Shown here in pieces: positions 1 through 7,918 of a DNA stretch of 19,713 nt. Each line of letters starts with the position of its first letter. The stretch's first letter is position 1. Source of the DNA: an uncultured Clostridium sp. (lineage in GTDB: Bacteria; Bacillota; Clostridia; Lachnospirales; Lachnospiraceae); contig CAUCIO010000025.1 of the NCBI GenBank assembly GCA_958442925.1, positions 1-19,713 on the forward strand, given 5' to 3'. A program made the position numbers and the translations under genes. The notes beneath the pieces were generated by a model. It did no database searches. It was not told the origin of the DNA and worked only from the letters and a program-made list of their open reading frames with translations.

Positions 1-54
1 GGGTTTTACATACTGTTCAGTTTTCAAGGTTCGTTGTTGTTTCTTAACAGCAAC
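1..54 (-). other. Probable rRNA operon leader (rRNA gene lies outside the window)
   Basis: This is the stretch downstream of the second leftward promoter. Read on the minus strand it contains AACCTTGAAAACTGAACAG, a sequence style that in Firmicutes recurs just upstream of 16S and in the 16S-23S spacer, where it takes part in rRNA processing stems. It also has an imperfect inverted repeat (GTTGCTGTT / AACAACAAC). No rRNA gene sequence is visible, so the operon itself is inferred from the promoters and this leader. Confidence 0.55.
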
Positions 55-60
55 TTGTTT

Positions 61-89
61 ATCTTATCACAACTCGTTGTGTTTGTCAA
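61..89 (-). promoter_or_regulatory. rRNA-type promoter P2 (sigma-A), leftward
   Basis: On the minus strand there is a perfect -35 TTGACA (84-89), a 17-bp spacer and a -10 TAAGAT (61-66) preceded by TGA, which makes an extended -10. A-tract-rich DNA upstream of the -35 resembles an UP element. It repeats the architecture of the promoter 95 bp upstream, including the shared 13-mer GTTGTGATAAGAT, as in tandem rrn P1/P2 promoters. Confidence 0.85.
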
Positions 90-155
90 CAACTTTTTTC
101 ATTTATTTTTTTGAAGTCCTTTCGAACTTCCGTGCCGCTCTCAGCGACGCGTTAT

Positions 156-184
156 ATCTTATCACAACCTCGCGTCAGTGTCAA
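156..184 (-). promoter_or_regulatory. rRNA-type promoter P1 (sigma-A), leftward
   Basis: On the minus strand there is a -35 TTGACA (179-184), a 17-bp spacer and a -10 TAAGAT (156-161) with an extended TGA. Two A-tracts upstream (AAAAAA, rc of about 189-205) look like an UP element. It is the upstream member of a tandem pair with the promoter at 61-89. Confidence 0.85.
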
Positions 185-216
185 GCACTTTTTTGAAGTT
201 TTTTAAGATTTTGTTT

Positions 217-240
217 TTATCTCTCTTTCAGAAAGATAAA
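217..240 (-). terminator. Stem-loop 3' of tRNA-Ser
   Basis: A 10-bp stem (217-226 with 231-240, one G-U pair in the minus-strand RNA) with a 5-nt loop starts 1 nt after the tRNA discriminator base region. The following minus-strand sequence is A-rich rather than a clean U tract. It may be a weak terminator or a 3' processing structure, and read-through into the rrn promoters is possible. Confidence 0.4.
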
Positions 241-241
241 G

Positions 242-329
242 CGGAGAAAGAGGGATTTGAACCCTCGCGCCGGTTGCCCGACCTACACCCTTAGCAGGGG
301 CGCCTCTTCGGCCTCTTGAGTATTTCTCC
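242..329 (-). tRNA. tRNA-Ser (anticodon GCT)
   Basis: The minus strand folds as a class II tRNA. The acceptor stem is GGAGAAA/TTTCTCC with discriminator G, the D arm has CTC/GAG stems, and the anticodon stem CGCCC/GGGTG holds loop CTGCTAA (anticodon GCU, reading AGC/AGU serine codons). A long variable arm (GTCGG-GCAA-CCGGC), diagnostic of serine/leucine/tyrosine tRNAs, precedes the T arm GAGGG-TTCAAAT-CCCTC. The CCA end is not encoded (next bases are CTT), so it must be added post-transcriptionally. It has its own strong promoter and lies directly upstream of a putative rRNA operon. Confidence 0.96.
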
Positions 330-383
330 GAATCACTTGTTTTATATAGTTTCTTTGGCTTATCTGCCTCAGAAGCAAGGCCC

Positions 384-412
384 ATTATACTAGAGATACA
401 GAAGGTTGTCAA
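384..412 (-). promoter_or_regulatory. Full-consensus sigma-A promoter of tRNA-Ser
   Basis: The minus strand carries TTGACA (407-412), exactly 17 bp, then TATAAT (384-389), a perfect match to the vegetative consensus. The DNA upstream of the -35 is very AT-rich (about 413-445), as in UP elements of stable RNA genes. Transcription would start near 377, about 48 nt before the tRNA. Confidence 0.92.
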
Positions 413-507
413 GCCTATTTTTATAATTATTTTGATAAATCTTTATAAGAATGACTCATGGATTTTACAGATGCTGTCTTTCTGCCTTTTCTGCGAGTTC
501 ATTTTAC

Positions 508-540
508 GAGGCACCATCTATATAAAATAAACGGCGCCCC
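508..540 (-). other. Stem-loop downstream of the hydratase beta subunit gene
   Basis: In minus-strand RNA, the 10 nt at 531-540 pair with the 10 nt at 508-517 using Watson-Crick and three to four G-U pairs, with a 13-nt AU-rich loop. The plus strand would have A-C mismatches, which fits a leftward transcript. There is no U tract, so it is not a clear terminator. The rest of 413-594 shows no gene. Confidence 0.3.
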
Positions 541-594
541 GCAAAGTAACCGGCTCTTCTGCCTTTTGCTTCCTATACTTTCAAAACTGCCTGC

Positions 595-1149
595 CTATTC
601 CTGGGCCTTGAAATTCTTTACGGCCGTTTCGTACAGATTATTTCCTTCTGAATCGATCACAACGATAGCCGGAAAATTCTCTACTGTAAGACGGCGTACC
701 GCCTCAGTTCCCAGATCACTATACGCAATTACCTCAGATTTTGTAATACACTTTGACAGCAGCGCTCCTGCTCCTCCCACTGCTGCAAAGTAGACTGCTC
801 CGTTTCGCTTGATTCCTTCTATGACTTCCGGACTTCTCTTTCCCTTCCCGATCATTCCTCCCAGGCCTAAATCAAGCAGCTGAGGCGTATAGCGATCCAT
901 ACGGCTGGCTGTCGTCGGTCCCGCAGAGCCGATGGGCCGTCCCTCTCTGGCCGGAGAAGGTCCCATATAGTAAATAAGGTTTTGCTTCAGATCAATGGGT
1001 AAATCCTCTCCCCGTTCCAGCGCCTCCTGCATTCTCTTATGCGCTGCATCTCTGGCAGTGTAAATGGTTCCTGTAATGTAAACATAGTCCCCCGATTTTA
1101 AGGAGAGGGCTTCCTCTTTGCTGATCGGCGCTTTGATATGACGTTCCAT
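595..1149 (-). CDS. Fe-S fumarate hydratase (class I) / tartrate dehydratase-type, beta subunit
   Basis: This 184-aa protein matches the C-terminal (beta) half of class I fumarases and of TtdB/L-tartrate dehydratase, which add or remove water (fumarate to malate) with the alpha subunit. Family hallmarks are visible: an N-terminal swivelling domain with SGDYVYITG (about 19-27), the substrate-loop motif GPTTASRMD (77-85), GMIGKG (98-103) and a glycine-rich FAAVGGAGAL stretch. The length is typical of a split beta subunit. It follows the alpha gene by 166 bp, with a modest AGGA site upstream of the ATG. Substrate (fumarate or tartrate) cannot be settled from sequence; fumarate is the commoner assignment in anaerobic clostridia. 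Confidence 0.93.
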   Translation of the reverse strand: MERHIKAPISKEEALSLKSGDYVYITGTIYTARDAAHKRMQEALERGEDLPIDLKQNLIYYMGPSPAREGRPIGSAGPTTASRMDRYTPQLLDLGLGGMIGKGKRSPEVIEGIKRNGAVYFAAVGGAGALLSKCITKSEVIAYSDLGTEAVRRLTVENFPAIVVIDSEGNNLYETAVKNFKAQE

Positions 1150-1224
1150 ATACGGATTCCTGCCTTTCTATATTCTATCATTGTCTTATTGTTTCTGTTT
1201 TTTCCCGTATTCCCTGTTTTATCT

Positions 1225-1247
1225 CTTCCTGTTCTGAAAACAGGAAG
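1225..1247 (-). other. Intercistronic stem-loop between hydratase alpha and beta genes
   Basis: CTTCCTGTT (1225-1233) and AACAGGAAG (1239-1247) form a perfect 9-bp stem with a 5-nt loop. A further copy of the arm nearby (ACAGGAA on the minus strand, around 1252-1258) could pair with the same TTCCTGT segment, so two exclusive hairpins are possible. No U tract follows. It may act in mRNA stability or translational balance; the role is inferred only. Confidence 0.5.
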
Positions 1248-1315
1248 CTGTTTCCTGTCCCAACACTGTTGTCCCGGCGCTATTCTGCCGCCCTGTGTCA
1301 TTTCATGAGCTGCTG

Positions 1316-2158
1316 CTACAGCACTCTGTGGGCATGGCGGTTCACATGACAGCAGATATTGACTGCCATAGGAAGACCTGCAATATGGGTCGGATATGTC
1401 TCCACATTGACTGCAAAAGCAGTTGTACCGCCTCCAAGACCTCCGGGACCAATACCCAGCTTGTTAATCCGGCAAAGCATTTCGTCCTCCAGTTCTCTTA
1501 CCCACGGAACAGACGGACGTTCCTTCAGCTCCCTGGTCAGGGCATGTTTCGCCATCAGAGCACATTTTTCAAAGGTTCCTCCGATTCCCACTCCAATAAC
1601 CATAGGAGGGCATGCGTTAGGGCCTGCATCCCTGACTGCTGTCAGGATAGCCTCCTTCACTCCCTCTATGCCGTCTGCCGGCTTCAGCATAAAGACACGG
1701 CTCATGTTTTCGCTTCCAAATCCCTTCGGAGCTACTGTAATGTCAATCTGATCCCCGTCTACAATCTCGTAGTGGATAACAGCCGGCGTATTGTCCTTTG
1801 TATTGACCCGTTCAATGGGATCTCCTACCACAGACTTTCTGAGAAATCCCTCTGTGTAGCCCTGACGAACGCCTTCATTGACTGCCTCTGTCAGACTTCC
1901 CCCTTCTATATGTACATCCTGACCCACTTTCATAAATACAACTGCCATTCCTGTATCCTGACAGATGGGGATCATGTCCTTGCCTGCAATCTCTAAATTT
2001 TCTTTCAGCTGATTTAACACAAGACTTCCTAAAGGCGATTTTTCTGCCTCCACCGACTGTTCAAATACCTGTCTCATATCCTCTGAGAGAAAATGATTGG
2101 CCTCGATACACATTTCTTTAATATTTTTAACAATGTCTTCTGTTCGGACTGTTCTCAT
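1316..2158 (-). CDS. Fe-S fumarate hydratase (class I) / tartrate dehydratase-type, alpha subunit
   Basis: This 280-aa protein matches the N-terminal (alpha) domain of class I fumarase/TtdA, which holds the oxygen-sensitive [4Fe-4S] cluster whose free iron binds substrate. The three expected cysteine contexts are present: ICQDTG (Cys66), NACPP (Cys183) and NICCHV (Cys269/270). GIGGTFEKCALMAKHAL (191-207) and GPGGLGGGTTA (237-247) are further family blocks. The ATG is preceded by AGGAGG at good spacing. It lies just after the gyrA terminator and only about 55 nt separate the two, with no clear promoter between, so expression may depend partly on read-through. The enzyme would act in the cytoplasm in the partial TCA/fumarate branch. 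Confidence 0.94.
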   Translation of the reverse strand: MRTVRTEDIVKNIKEMCIEANHFLSEDMRQVFEQSVEAEKSPLGSLVLNQLKENLEIAGKDMIPICQDTGMAVVFMKVGQDVHIEGGSLTEAVNEGVRQGYTEGFLRKSVVGDPIERVNTKDNTPAVIHYEIVDGDQIDITVAPKGFGSENMSRVFMLKPADGIEGVKEAILTAVRDAGPNACPPMVIGVGIGGTFEKCALMAKHALTRELKERPSVPWVRELEDEMLCRINKLGIGPGGLGGGTTAFAVNVETYPTHIAGLPMAVNICCHVNRHAHRVL

Positions 2159-2212
2159 GGTTTTATCCTCCTAAAACAGCCAGCTCTGCTTTTCAGAACT
2201 GCTGCGCTGTCC

Positions 2213-2267
2213 AAAAAAGAAGCAGACAGCACCCGGCCCCAAATCTCCCGGCCAGGGCCTGTCTGCT
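2213..2267 (-). terminator. Intrinsic terminator of the gyrA transcript
   Basis: Nine bp of perfect stem (2221-2229 with 2259-2267) continue into an inner GC-rich helix (CCC/GGG and GGCC/GGCC with a bulge). On the minus strand the 3' arm is followed by TTCTTTTTT. The plus-strand side also ends in TTTT, so it could work weakly in both directions. It sits 45 bp after the gyrA stop. Confidence 0.85.
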
Positions 2268-2311
2268 TTTAGCTTGTAAGCATTCTGATATGCTTTCTAT
2301 GTTCTGCTGCT

Positions 2312-4855
2312 CTACTCCTCTGTATCTTCTTCTGTCTGCTCGTGAAGGCTCTCTTCGCCGTCTGTATCAGCGTCAAAGCCTCCCTCCAGCTCGTCATCTT
2401 CGTCCTCGCTGCTCTCACGGACCTTGGCGATAGTAGCTACTACAACGCCGGACTCCGGATCAATATCCATCAGCTTGACGCCAGAGGTATTTCTTCCAAT
2501 TACGGAAATCGTGTTGACCTTCATTTTGATGATAATTCCCTCATTGGTGATGAGCATAATCTGGCGGCTGTCACTAACCAGCTTAGCGCCGACCAGATCT
2601 CCTGTCTTATCGGTAATGCGGTAACATCTCACACCTTTTCCGCCTCTGAACTGGCTGGTAAACTCCTCGATTGGAGTACGTTTTCCAAGGCCATACTGGG
2701 AAACAACCAGGAGACATTCGCCCTGGCTTGCCATCTGCATACCGACTACCTCATCATCCGGATCAAATTTCATTCCGATGACACCCATGGAAACACGGCC
2801 TGTAATTCTCACGTCTGTCTCATGGAAGCGGATGCACATTCCTTTCTTTGTCACCAGGAAAATATCCTCTGTATTGTTGGTAGCCTTCACCTCGATCAGC
2901 TCGTCGTCTTCTCTGAGAACAATGGCCTGAAGTCCATTCTTTCTCACATGCTCGTACTCCTTCATCGGAGTTCTCTTCACCATACCATTCTTGGTAGCCA
3001 TAAACAGGAATTTATCCTCGTCAAACTCCTTCATCGGCACAGTAGCTGTAATCTTTTCTCCCGGCTGAAGCTGAATCAGGTTCACAATCGCCGTTCCTCT
3101 GGCCGTTCTGCCTGCCTCCGGAATCTCATAAGCCTTTAACCGGTAAACGCGTCCCTTGTTCGTGAAAAACATCATATAATGGTGGGTGGTAGTCATCAGA
3201 AGTTCCTCAATGTAGTCCTCCTCAATGGTCTGCATTCCCTTGATTCCCTTGCCGCCCCGGTTCTGGCTCTTAAAATTATCACTGGACATGCGCTTAATGT
3301 AGCCTAAATTCGTCATCGCTACTACCACGTCCTCATCCGGAATCAGATCTTCCGCTGACATATCGAACTCATCGTAACCGATCTTCGTTCTCCTGTCGTC
3401 CCCGTACTTGTCGGAAATAATCTGGATTTCCTCTCTGATTACAGTTAAGAGTTTATTCTCGTCTGCCAGGATAGCGCGCAGCTCTGCAATACGCTTTTCA
3501 AGCTCCTGATACTCGTTTAAAAGCTTCTCTCTCTCCAATCCGGTGAGAGCCCGCAGTCTCATATCTACAATCGCCTGGGCCTGAACATCAGAAAGCTCAA
3601 ACCGCTCCATCAGAGATGTCTTGGCCTCTGCTACGTTTTTGGAACCGCGGATGATACGGATTACCTCGTCAATATAATCTAAGGCCTTTAAAAGTCCTTC
3701 TAAAATATGGGCTCTCTCCTCCGCCTTGTTCAGATCATACTTTGTTCTTCTGGTGACAACATCCTTCTGGTGATCCAGATAATAGGTAAGCATCTGGTGG
3801 AGGTTCAGCACCTTCGGTTCATTATTTACAAGAGCCAGCATATTAACGCCGAAGGTATCCTGCAGCTGCGTGTGCTTTAACAGCTGGTTTAATACAATGT
3901 TAGCGTTTACATCACGGCGCAGTTCGATGCAGATCCGCATGCCTTCGCGGTTGGACTCGTCTCTCAGATCCGTAATTCCATCTACCCGCTTATCCTTTAC
4001 AAGCTCTGCGATCTTCTCAATCAGGCGGGCCTTATTCACTAAGTAGGGAATCTCTGTCACTACGATGCGGCTCTTGCCGTTTGGCATAGTCTCAATATCC
4101 GTCACTGCCCGGACACGGATTTTTCCCTTTCCAGTGCGGTAAGCTTCCTCAATTCCGGCTTTTCCCAGAATCGTGGCTCCTGTAGGGAAGTCAGGCCCTT
4201 TTACAATCTCCATCAGTTCCTCGATGGAAGTATCCCTTCCTTCCTCGATCTGATTGTCAATAATCTTAATAACAGCCGCAATCAGCTCTTTTAAATTGTG
4301 GGGCGGAATATTGGTAGCCATACCAACTGCAATTCCTGAGGTTCCGTTGGCCAACAGGTTCGGAAAACGGGAAGGCAGTACCACCGGCTCCTTCTCCGTC
4401 TCATCAAAGTTAGGTACGAAATCAACTGTATTCTTATTGATATCAGCCAGCATTTCCATGGAAATCCTGCTCAGTCTGGCCTCTGTGTAACGCATGGCGG
4501 CCGCTCCGTCTCCATCGACTGAGCCGAAGTTTCCGTGGCCGTCTACCAGCATATAGCGGGTGGACCATTTCTGGGCCATATTCACCAAAGCGCCGTAAAT
4601 AGAGCTGTCTCCGTGGGGATGGTATTTACCCATGGTATCGCCGACGATACGGGCGCACTTTCTGTGAGGCTTATCAGGTCCGTTGTTTAACTCGATCATG
4701 GAGTACAGCACACGGCGCTGCACCGGCTTTAAGCCGTCCCGCACATCCGGAAGGGCACGGGCCGCAATAACGCTCATGGCATAGTCAATGTAGGACTTCT
4801 CCATGGTCTTTTTTAAATCTATGTCATGGACTTTGTCAAAAATATTTGGTTCCAT
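2312..4855 (-). CDS. gyrA: DNA gyrase subunit A
   Basis: GyrA is the breakage-reunion subunit of gyrase, which introduces negative supercoils with GyrB ahead of replication forks. The 847 aa fit the family. The winged-helix domain holds the catalytic tyrosine at Tyr123 (AAMRYTEAR). The quinolone region reads HPHGDSSIYGALVNMAQ (79-95), with Ser84 equivalent to E. coli Ser83 and Gly88 where E. coli has Asp87. The C-terminal beta-pinwheel carries a GyrA-box-like QNRGGKG plus a second FRGGKG repeat, and the tail is strongly acidic. The ATG follows GGAGG closely and lies 38 bp after gyrB, so the two are co-transcribed. GyrA rather than ParC is supported by the box and by the linkage to gyrB/recF. 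Confidence 0.98.
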   Translation of the reverse strand: MEPNIFDKVHDIDLKKTMEKSYIDYAMSVIAARALPDVRDGLKPVQRRVLYSMIELNNGPDKPHRKCARIVGDTMGKYHPHGDSSIYGALVNMAQKWSTRYMLVDGHGNFGSVDGDGAAAMRYTEARLSRISMEMLADINKNTVDFVPNFDETEKEPVVLPSRFPNLLANGTSGIAVGMATNIPPHNLKELIAAVIKIIDNQIEEGRDTSIEELMEIVKGPDFPTGATILGKAGIEEAYRTGKGKIRVRAVTDIETMPNGKSRIVVTEIPYLVNKARLIEKIAELVKDKRVDGITDLRDESNREGMRICIELRRDVNANIVLNQLLKHTQLQDTFGVNMLALVNNEPKVLNLHQMLTYYLDHQKDVVTRRTKYDLNKAEERAHILEGLLKALDYIDEVIRIIRGSKNVAEAKTSLMERFELSDVQAQAIVDMRLRALTGLEREKLLNEYQELEKRIAELRAILADENKLLTVIREEIQIISDKYGDDRRTKIGYDEFDMSAEDLIPDEDVVVAMTNLGYIKRMSSDNFKSQNRGGKGIKGMQTIEEDYIEELLMTTTHHYMMFFTNKGRVYRLKAYEIPEAGRTARGTAIVNLIQLQPGEKITATVPMKEFDEDKFLFMATKNGMVKRTPMKEYEHVRKNGLQAIVLREDDELIEVKATNNTEDIFLVTKKGMCIRFHETDVRITGRVSMGVIGMKFDPDDEVVGMQMASQGECLLVVSQYGLGKRTPIEEFTSQFRGGKGVRCYRITDKTGDLVGAKLVSDSRQIMLITNEGIIIKMKVNTISVIGRNTSGVKLMDIDPESGVVVATIAKVRESSEDEDDELEGGFDADTDGEESLHEQTEEDTEE

Positions 4856-4893
4856 TCTCTATCCTCCAAAATGGGAGCTTTCACGCTCACGCT

Positions 4894-6804
4894 TTAAATA
4901 TCAAGGGTTCCGTATTTGGCATTGGCCTCGATGAATTCACGTCTTGGCTCCACCTGATCTCCCATCAGCGTCGTAAAGGTCAAATCAACCTCGCTGGTAG
5001 TCTCCTCATCCATAGTCACACGCAGAAGAACTCTTCTCTCCGGATCCATAGTAGTCTCCCAGAGCTGTTCTGCATCCATCTCTCCCAATCCCTTGTAGCG
5101 CTGGATTTTATTGTTCTGATCCCTGCCGATTTCTTTTAAAATGTCATTTAACTCGGCATCGCTGTAGGCATACCAGATTTTCTTGTTTTTCTCCACCTTG
5201 TAAAGCGGAGGCTGTGCCAGATACACATAGCCCTGTTTGATTAATTCCGGCATAAAGCGGTAGATAAAGGTCAGAAGCAGGGTACTGATATGGGCGCCGT
5301 CCACATCGGCATCTGTCATAATAATGATCTTGTGGTAGCGGAGCTTGGAAATATCAAAGTCATCATGAATTCCCGTTCCGAACGCTGTGATCATGGAACG
5401 GATCTCAGCATTGGCATAGATCTTGTCCAGTCTGGCCTTTTCCACGTTCAGAATCTTTCCTCTCAGGGGCAGGATCGCCTGGTTTGCCTTGCTTCTGGCC
5501 TCCTTGGCAGAACCGCCGGCAGAATCTCCCTCTACCAGGTAGATCTCGCAGTTCTCCGGATTCTTATCAGAACAATCTGCCAGCTTTCCAGGCAGAGCCA
5601 GGCCGTCCAGAGCCGACTTTCTCCTGGTCATCTCCCTGGCGCGTCTGGCAGCCGCCCTGGCTCTCTGGGCCAGAATGGATTTCTCGCTGATGATTTTCGC
5701 AACGCCTGGATTCTGCTCCAGGAAATAGGTCAGCTGCTCGCCTACTACGTTCAGCACAGCGGCCCTGGCCTCCGTGTTGCCCAGTTTCTGCTTGGTCTGG
5801 CCTTCAAACTGCGGCTCCTCCAGCTTCACGCTGATAATGGCTGTCAGGCCCTCCCTGATATCCTCTCCGGACAGGGACGGCTCATTTTCCTTTAAAAGCT
5901 TATTCTTTCTGGCATAATCATTAAAGGTATTTGTGAGAGCTGTCTTAAAGCCGCTCAGGTGAGTTCCGCCCTCCGGGGTATTGATATTATTGACAAAGGT
6001 GTAGATATTCTCTGTGTAGGAATCATTGTGCTGCATGGCCACCTCTACATACACATTGTCCTTCATGCCCTCGCAGTAGATAACAGGAGCATAGAGGCTC
6101 TCGTTTCCCTTGTTTAAGTAGGTGACAAACTCCTTGATTCCTCCCTCATAGTGGAAGGTCTTTTCCTGCTTCTCTTCCCTGTCATCTCTTAAAATAATTT
6201 TCAGATTTTTTGTCAGAAAGGCAGTTTCGCGAAGTCTCACCTTTAACGTATCATAGTCAAACACTGTCTCCTCAAAAATCTCCGGATCCGGCAGGAAGGT
6301 AACTTTTGTTCCGTGTACATCTGCCGGACATTCGCCCTTGATCTGCAGCGGATACATGGATTTTCCACGCTCATATCTCTGATTATAGATATGACCGTCT
6401 CTGTAAATTTCCACTTCCAGCCACTGGGACAGTGCGTTTACAACAGAGGCGCCTACTCCATGGAGTCCTCCGGATACCTTGTATCCTCCGCCTCCGAACT
6501 TACCGCCTGCGTGAAGTACAGTAAAAACAACCTCAACGGCCGGAATTCCAGCTTTTTTCTGAATATCTACCGGGATTCCCCGCCCGTTGTCTGTGACTGT
6601 GATGGAATTATCTGCATTGATCTGAACGTCAATCTCGCTGCAGAAGCCAGCCAGAGCCTCATCCACGGAATTATCTACGATCTCGTATACCAGATGGTGA
6701 AGGCCTCTTATGGAGGTACTACCGATATACATTCCTGGGCGCTTTCTCACCGCTTCAAGCCCCTCTAAAATTTGTATTTGATCTGCGCTGTATTCTGAAC
6801 CCAT
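4894..6804 (-). CDS. gyrB: DNA gyrase subunit B
   Basis: GyrB is the ATPase subunit of gyrase. The 636-aa protein has the GHKL ATPase domain (Glu41/Asn45 in YEIVDNSVDEA, TDNGRGIP at 71-78, GGLHGVGASVVNAL at 112-125). The transducer follows, then a Toprim domain with EGDSAGG (425-431) and DADVDG (498-503), PLYK (533-536) and the C-terminal YKGLGEMDAEQL. It ends in the usual LDI tail. The length is that of the Firmicute form without the insert found in proteobacterial GyrB. A strong AGGAGG precedes the ATG, and recF stops 13 bp upstream, so recF-gyrB-gyrA form one leftward operon. Confidence 0.98.
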   Translation of the reverse strand: MGSEYSADQIQILEGLEAVRKRPGMYIGSTSIRGLHHLVYEIVDNSVDEALAGFCSEIDVQINADNSITVTDNGRGIPVDIQKKAGIPAVEVVFTVLHAGGKFGGGGYKVSGGLHGVGASVVNALSQWLEVEIYRDGHIYNQRYERGKSMYPLQIKGECPADVHGTKVTFLPDPEIFEETVFDYDTLKVRLRETAFLTKNLKIILRDDREEKQEKTFHYEGGIKEFVTYLNKGNESLYAPVIYCEGMKDNVYVEVAMQHNDSYTENIYTFVNNINTPEGGTHLSGFKTALTNTFNDYARKNKLLKENEPSLSGEDIREGLTAIISVKLEEPQFEGQTKQKLGNTEARAAVLNVVGEQLTYFLEQNPGVAKIISEKSILAQRARAAARRAREMTRRKSALDGLALPGKLADCSDKNPENCEIYLVEGDSAGGSAKEARSKANQAILPLRGKILNVEKARLDKIYANAEIRSMITAFGTGIHDDFDISKLRYHKIIIMTDADVDGAHISTLLLTFIYRFMPELIKQGYVYLAQPPLYKVEKNKKIWYAYSDAELNDILKEIGRDQNNKIQRYKGLGEMDAEQLWETTMDPERRVLLRVTMDEETTSEVDLTFTTLMGDQVEPRREFIEANAKYGTLDI

Positions 6805-6817
6805 AAGTTCCTCCTAA

Positions 6818-7903
6818 CTAATTTTCTTCCTTAACAGTTCCATTTACGATCTGGAATACCCGATCAATGTGAAAGGAATGGGTGACCAGGTCATCCAGTC
6901 CCGTACAGGTAATGATCGTCTGAATATGCTTAATTCCGGAGAGAAGATGCTCCTGCCTGCGGGAATCAAGCTCCGAAAGCACATCGTCCAGAAGAAGAAT
7001 AGGATAATCCTTTACAATCTTCTTCACCAGTTCAATTTCCGCCAGTTTTAAAGAAAGAGCTGCCGTTCTCTGCTGCCCCTGGGAGCCAAAGCGCCTGATA
7101 TCAATTCCATTCACCACAAAGCTCAAATCATCACGATGAGGACCCACCATAGTTGTTCTCTGCTTTAGATCTGTCTCCCGGCTCTTCTTCAGAGCAGACT
7201 CCAGCTCCTCCTCTTCTGTATTCGGCTCATAGCGAATGAACAGCTCCTCCCTGCCTCCTGACAGATGGCTGTGAATATCCCGGATCAATCCATTCAGCTG
7301 TTCCGCAAATTCCTTTCGGCTTTTAATCACATCTCTTCCAAAGGACGCCAACTGCATATCCCAGATATCTAAAGTATCTAAAAGCTCCGGCTTAAAGGCA
7401 ATCTCCTTTAAAAGCCTGTTCCGCTGAATTAAAGTTCTATTGTACTGCACCAGCGCGTGAACGTAAAGACGGCTCAGCTGGCACAGCTCCAGATCTACAA
7501 AACGCCTGCGCTCTGCAGGCCCGTTTTTTATAATGTTTAAATCCTCAGGAGAAAAAAATACCACATTTACAATTCCAAACAGCTCGCTGGCTCTGCGGAT
7601 AGGAAGACCGTTGATAGCGATCCCTTTTGTCTTATTTTTTTTCAGATGCATATCGATCCGGTAAGGCACGCCGTCCTTGCGAATCATCATCTTAATGTGC
7701 GCTTCGTCCTGAGCAAACCGGATCATTTCCTTATCCTTGCTGCTTCTGTGAGACTTTGTGGTAGCGCAGAGATAGACAGCCTCCAGCACATTCGTCTTTC
7801 CCTGGGCATTATCCCCGTAAAGGACATTTGTTCCAGGATCAAAGTCCATGTGGAGGTCTTTGTAATTGCGGTAATTTTCTAATTCGACTGATTCTACAAA
7901 CAT
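6818..7903 (-). CDS. recF: DNA replication and repair protein RecF
   Basis: RecF is an SMC/ABC-type ATPase that loads RecA at gapped single-stranded DNA with RecO and RecR. The 361-aa protein starts with the family pattern (VESVELENYRNY). It has Walker A GDNAQGKT (30-37), the ABC signature SQGQQRT (274-280) and Walker B LLLDDVLSELD (303-313). The start codon is supported by this N-terminus, although its ribosome site is weak: the nearest purine stretch overlaps the stop of the upstream S4 gene 15 bp away. That arrangement suggests translational coupling. Position between dnaN/yaaA and gyrB is the standard Firmicute order. Confidence 0.97.
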   Translation of the reverse strand: MFVESVELENYRNYKDLHMDFDPGTNVLYGDNAQGKTNVLEAVYLCATTKSHRSSKDKEMIRFAQDEAHIKMMIRKDGVPYRIDMHLKKNKTKGIAINGLPIRRASELFGIVNVVFFSPEDLNIIKNGPAERRRFVDLELCQLSRLYVHALVQYNRTLIQRNRLLKEIAFKPELLDTLDIWDMQLASFGRDVIKSRKEFAEQLNGLIRDIHSHLSGGREELFIRYEPNTEEEELESALKKSRETDLKQRTTMVGPHRDDLSFVVNGIDIRRFGSQGQQRTAALSLKLAEIELVKKIVKDYPILLLDDVLSELDSRRQEHLLSGIKHIQTIITCTGLDDLVTHSFHIDRVFQIVNGTVKEEN

Positions 7904-7918
7904 ATAGCTTTCGTTTTC

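Noticed and set aside
1098..1301. 67-codon minus-strand frame overlapping the hydratase beta start
   Set aside because: It overlaps the conserved N-terminus of the beta subunit in another frame and covers the intercistronic hairpin; no support as a gene.
2342..3139. Long plus-strand open frame opposite gyrA
   Set aside because: It lies wholly antisense to conserved gyrA codons, has no ribosome site and no recognisable protein features. The same holds for the open frames opposite the hydratase, gyrB, mnmG and other genes.
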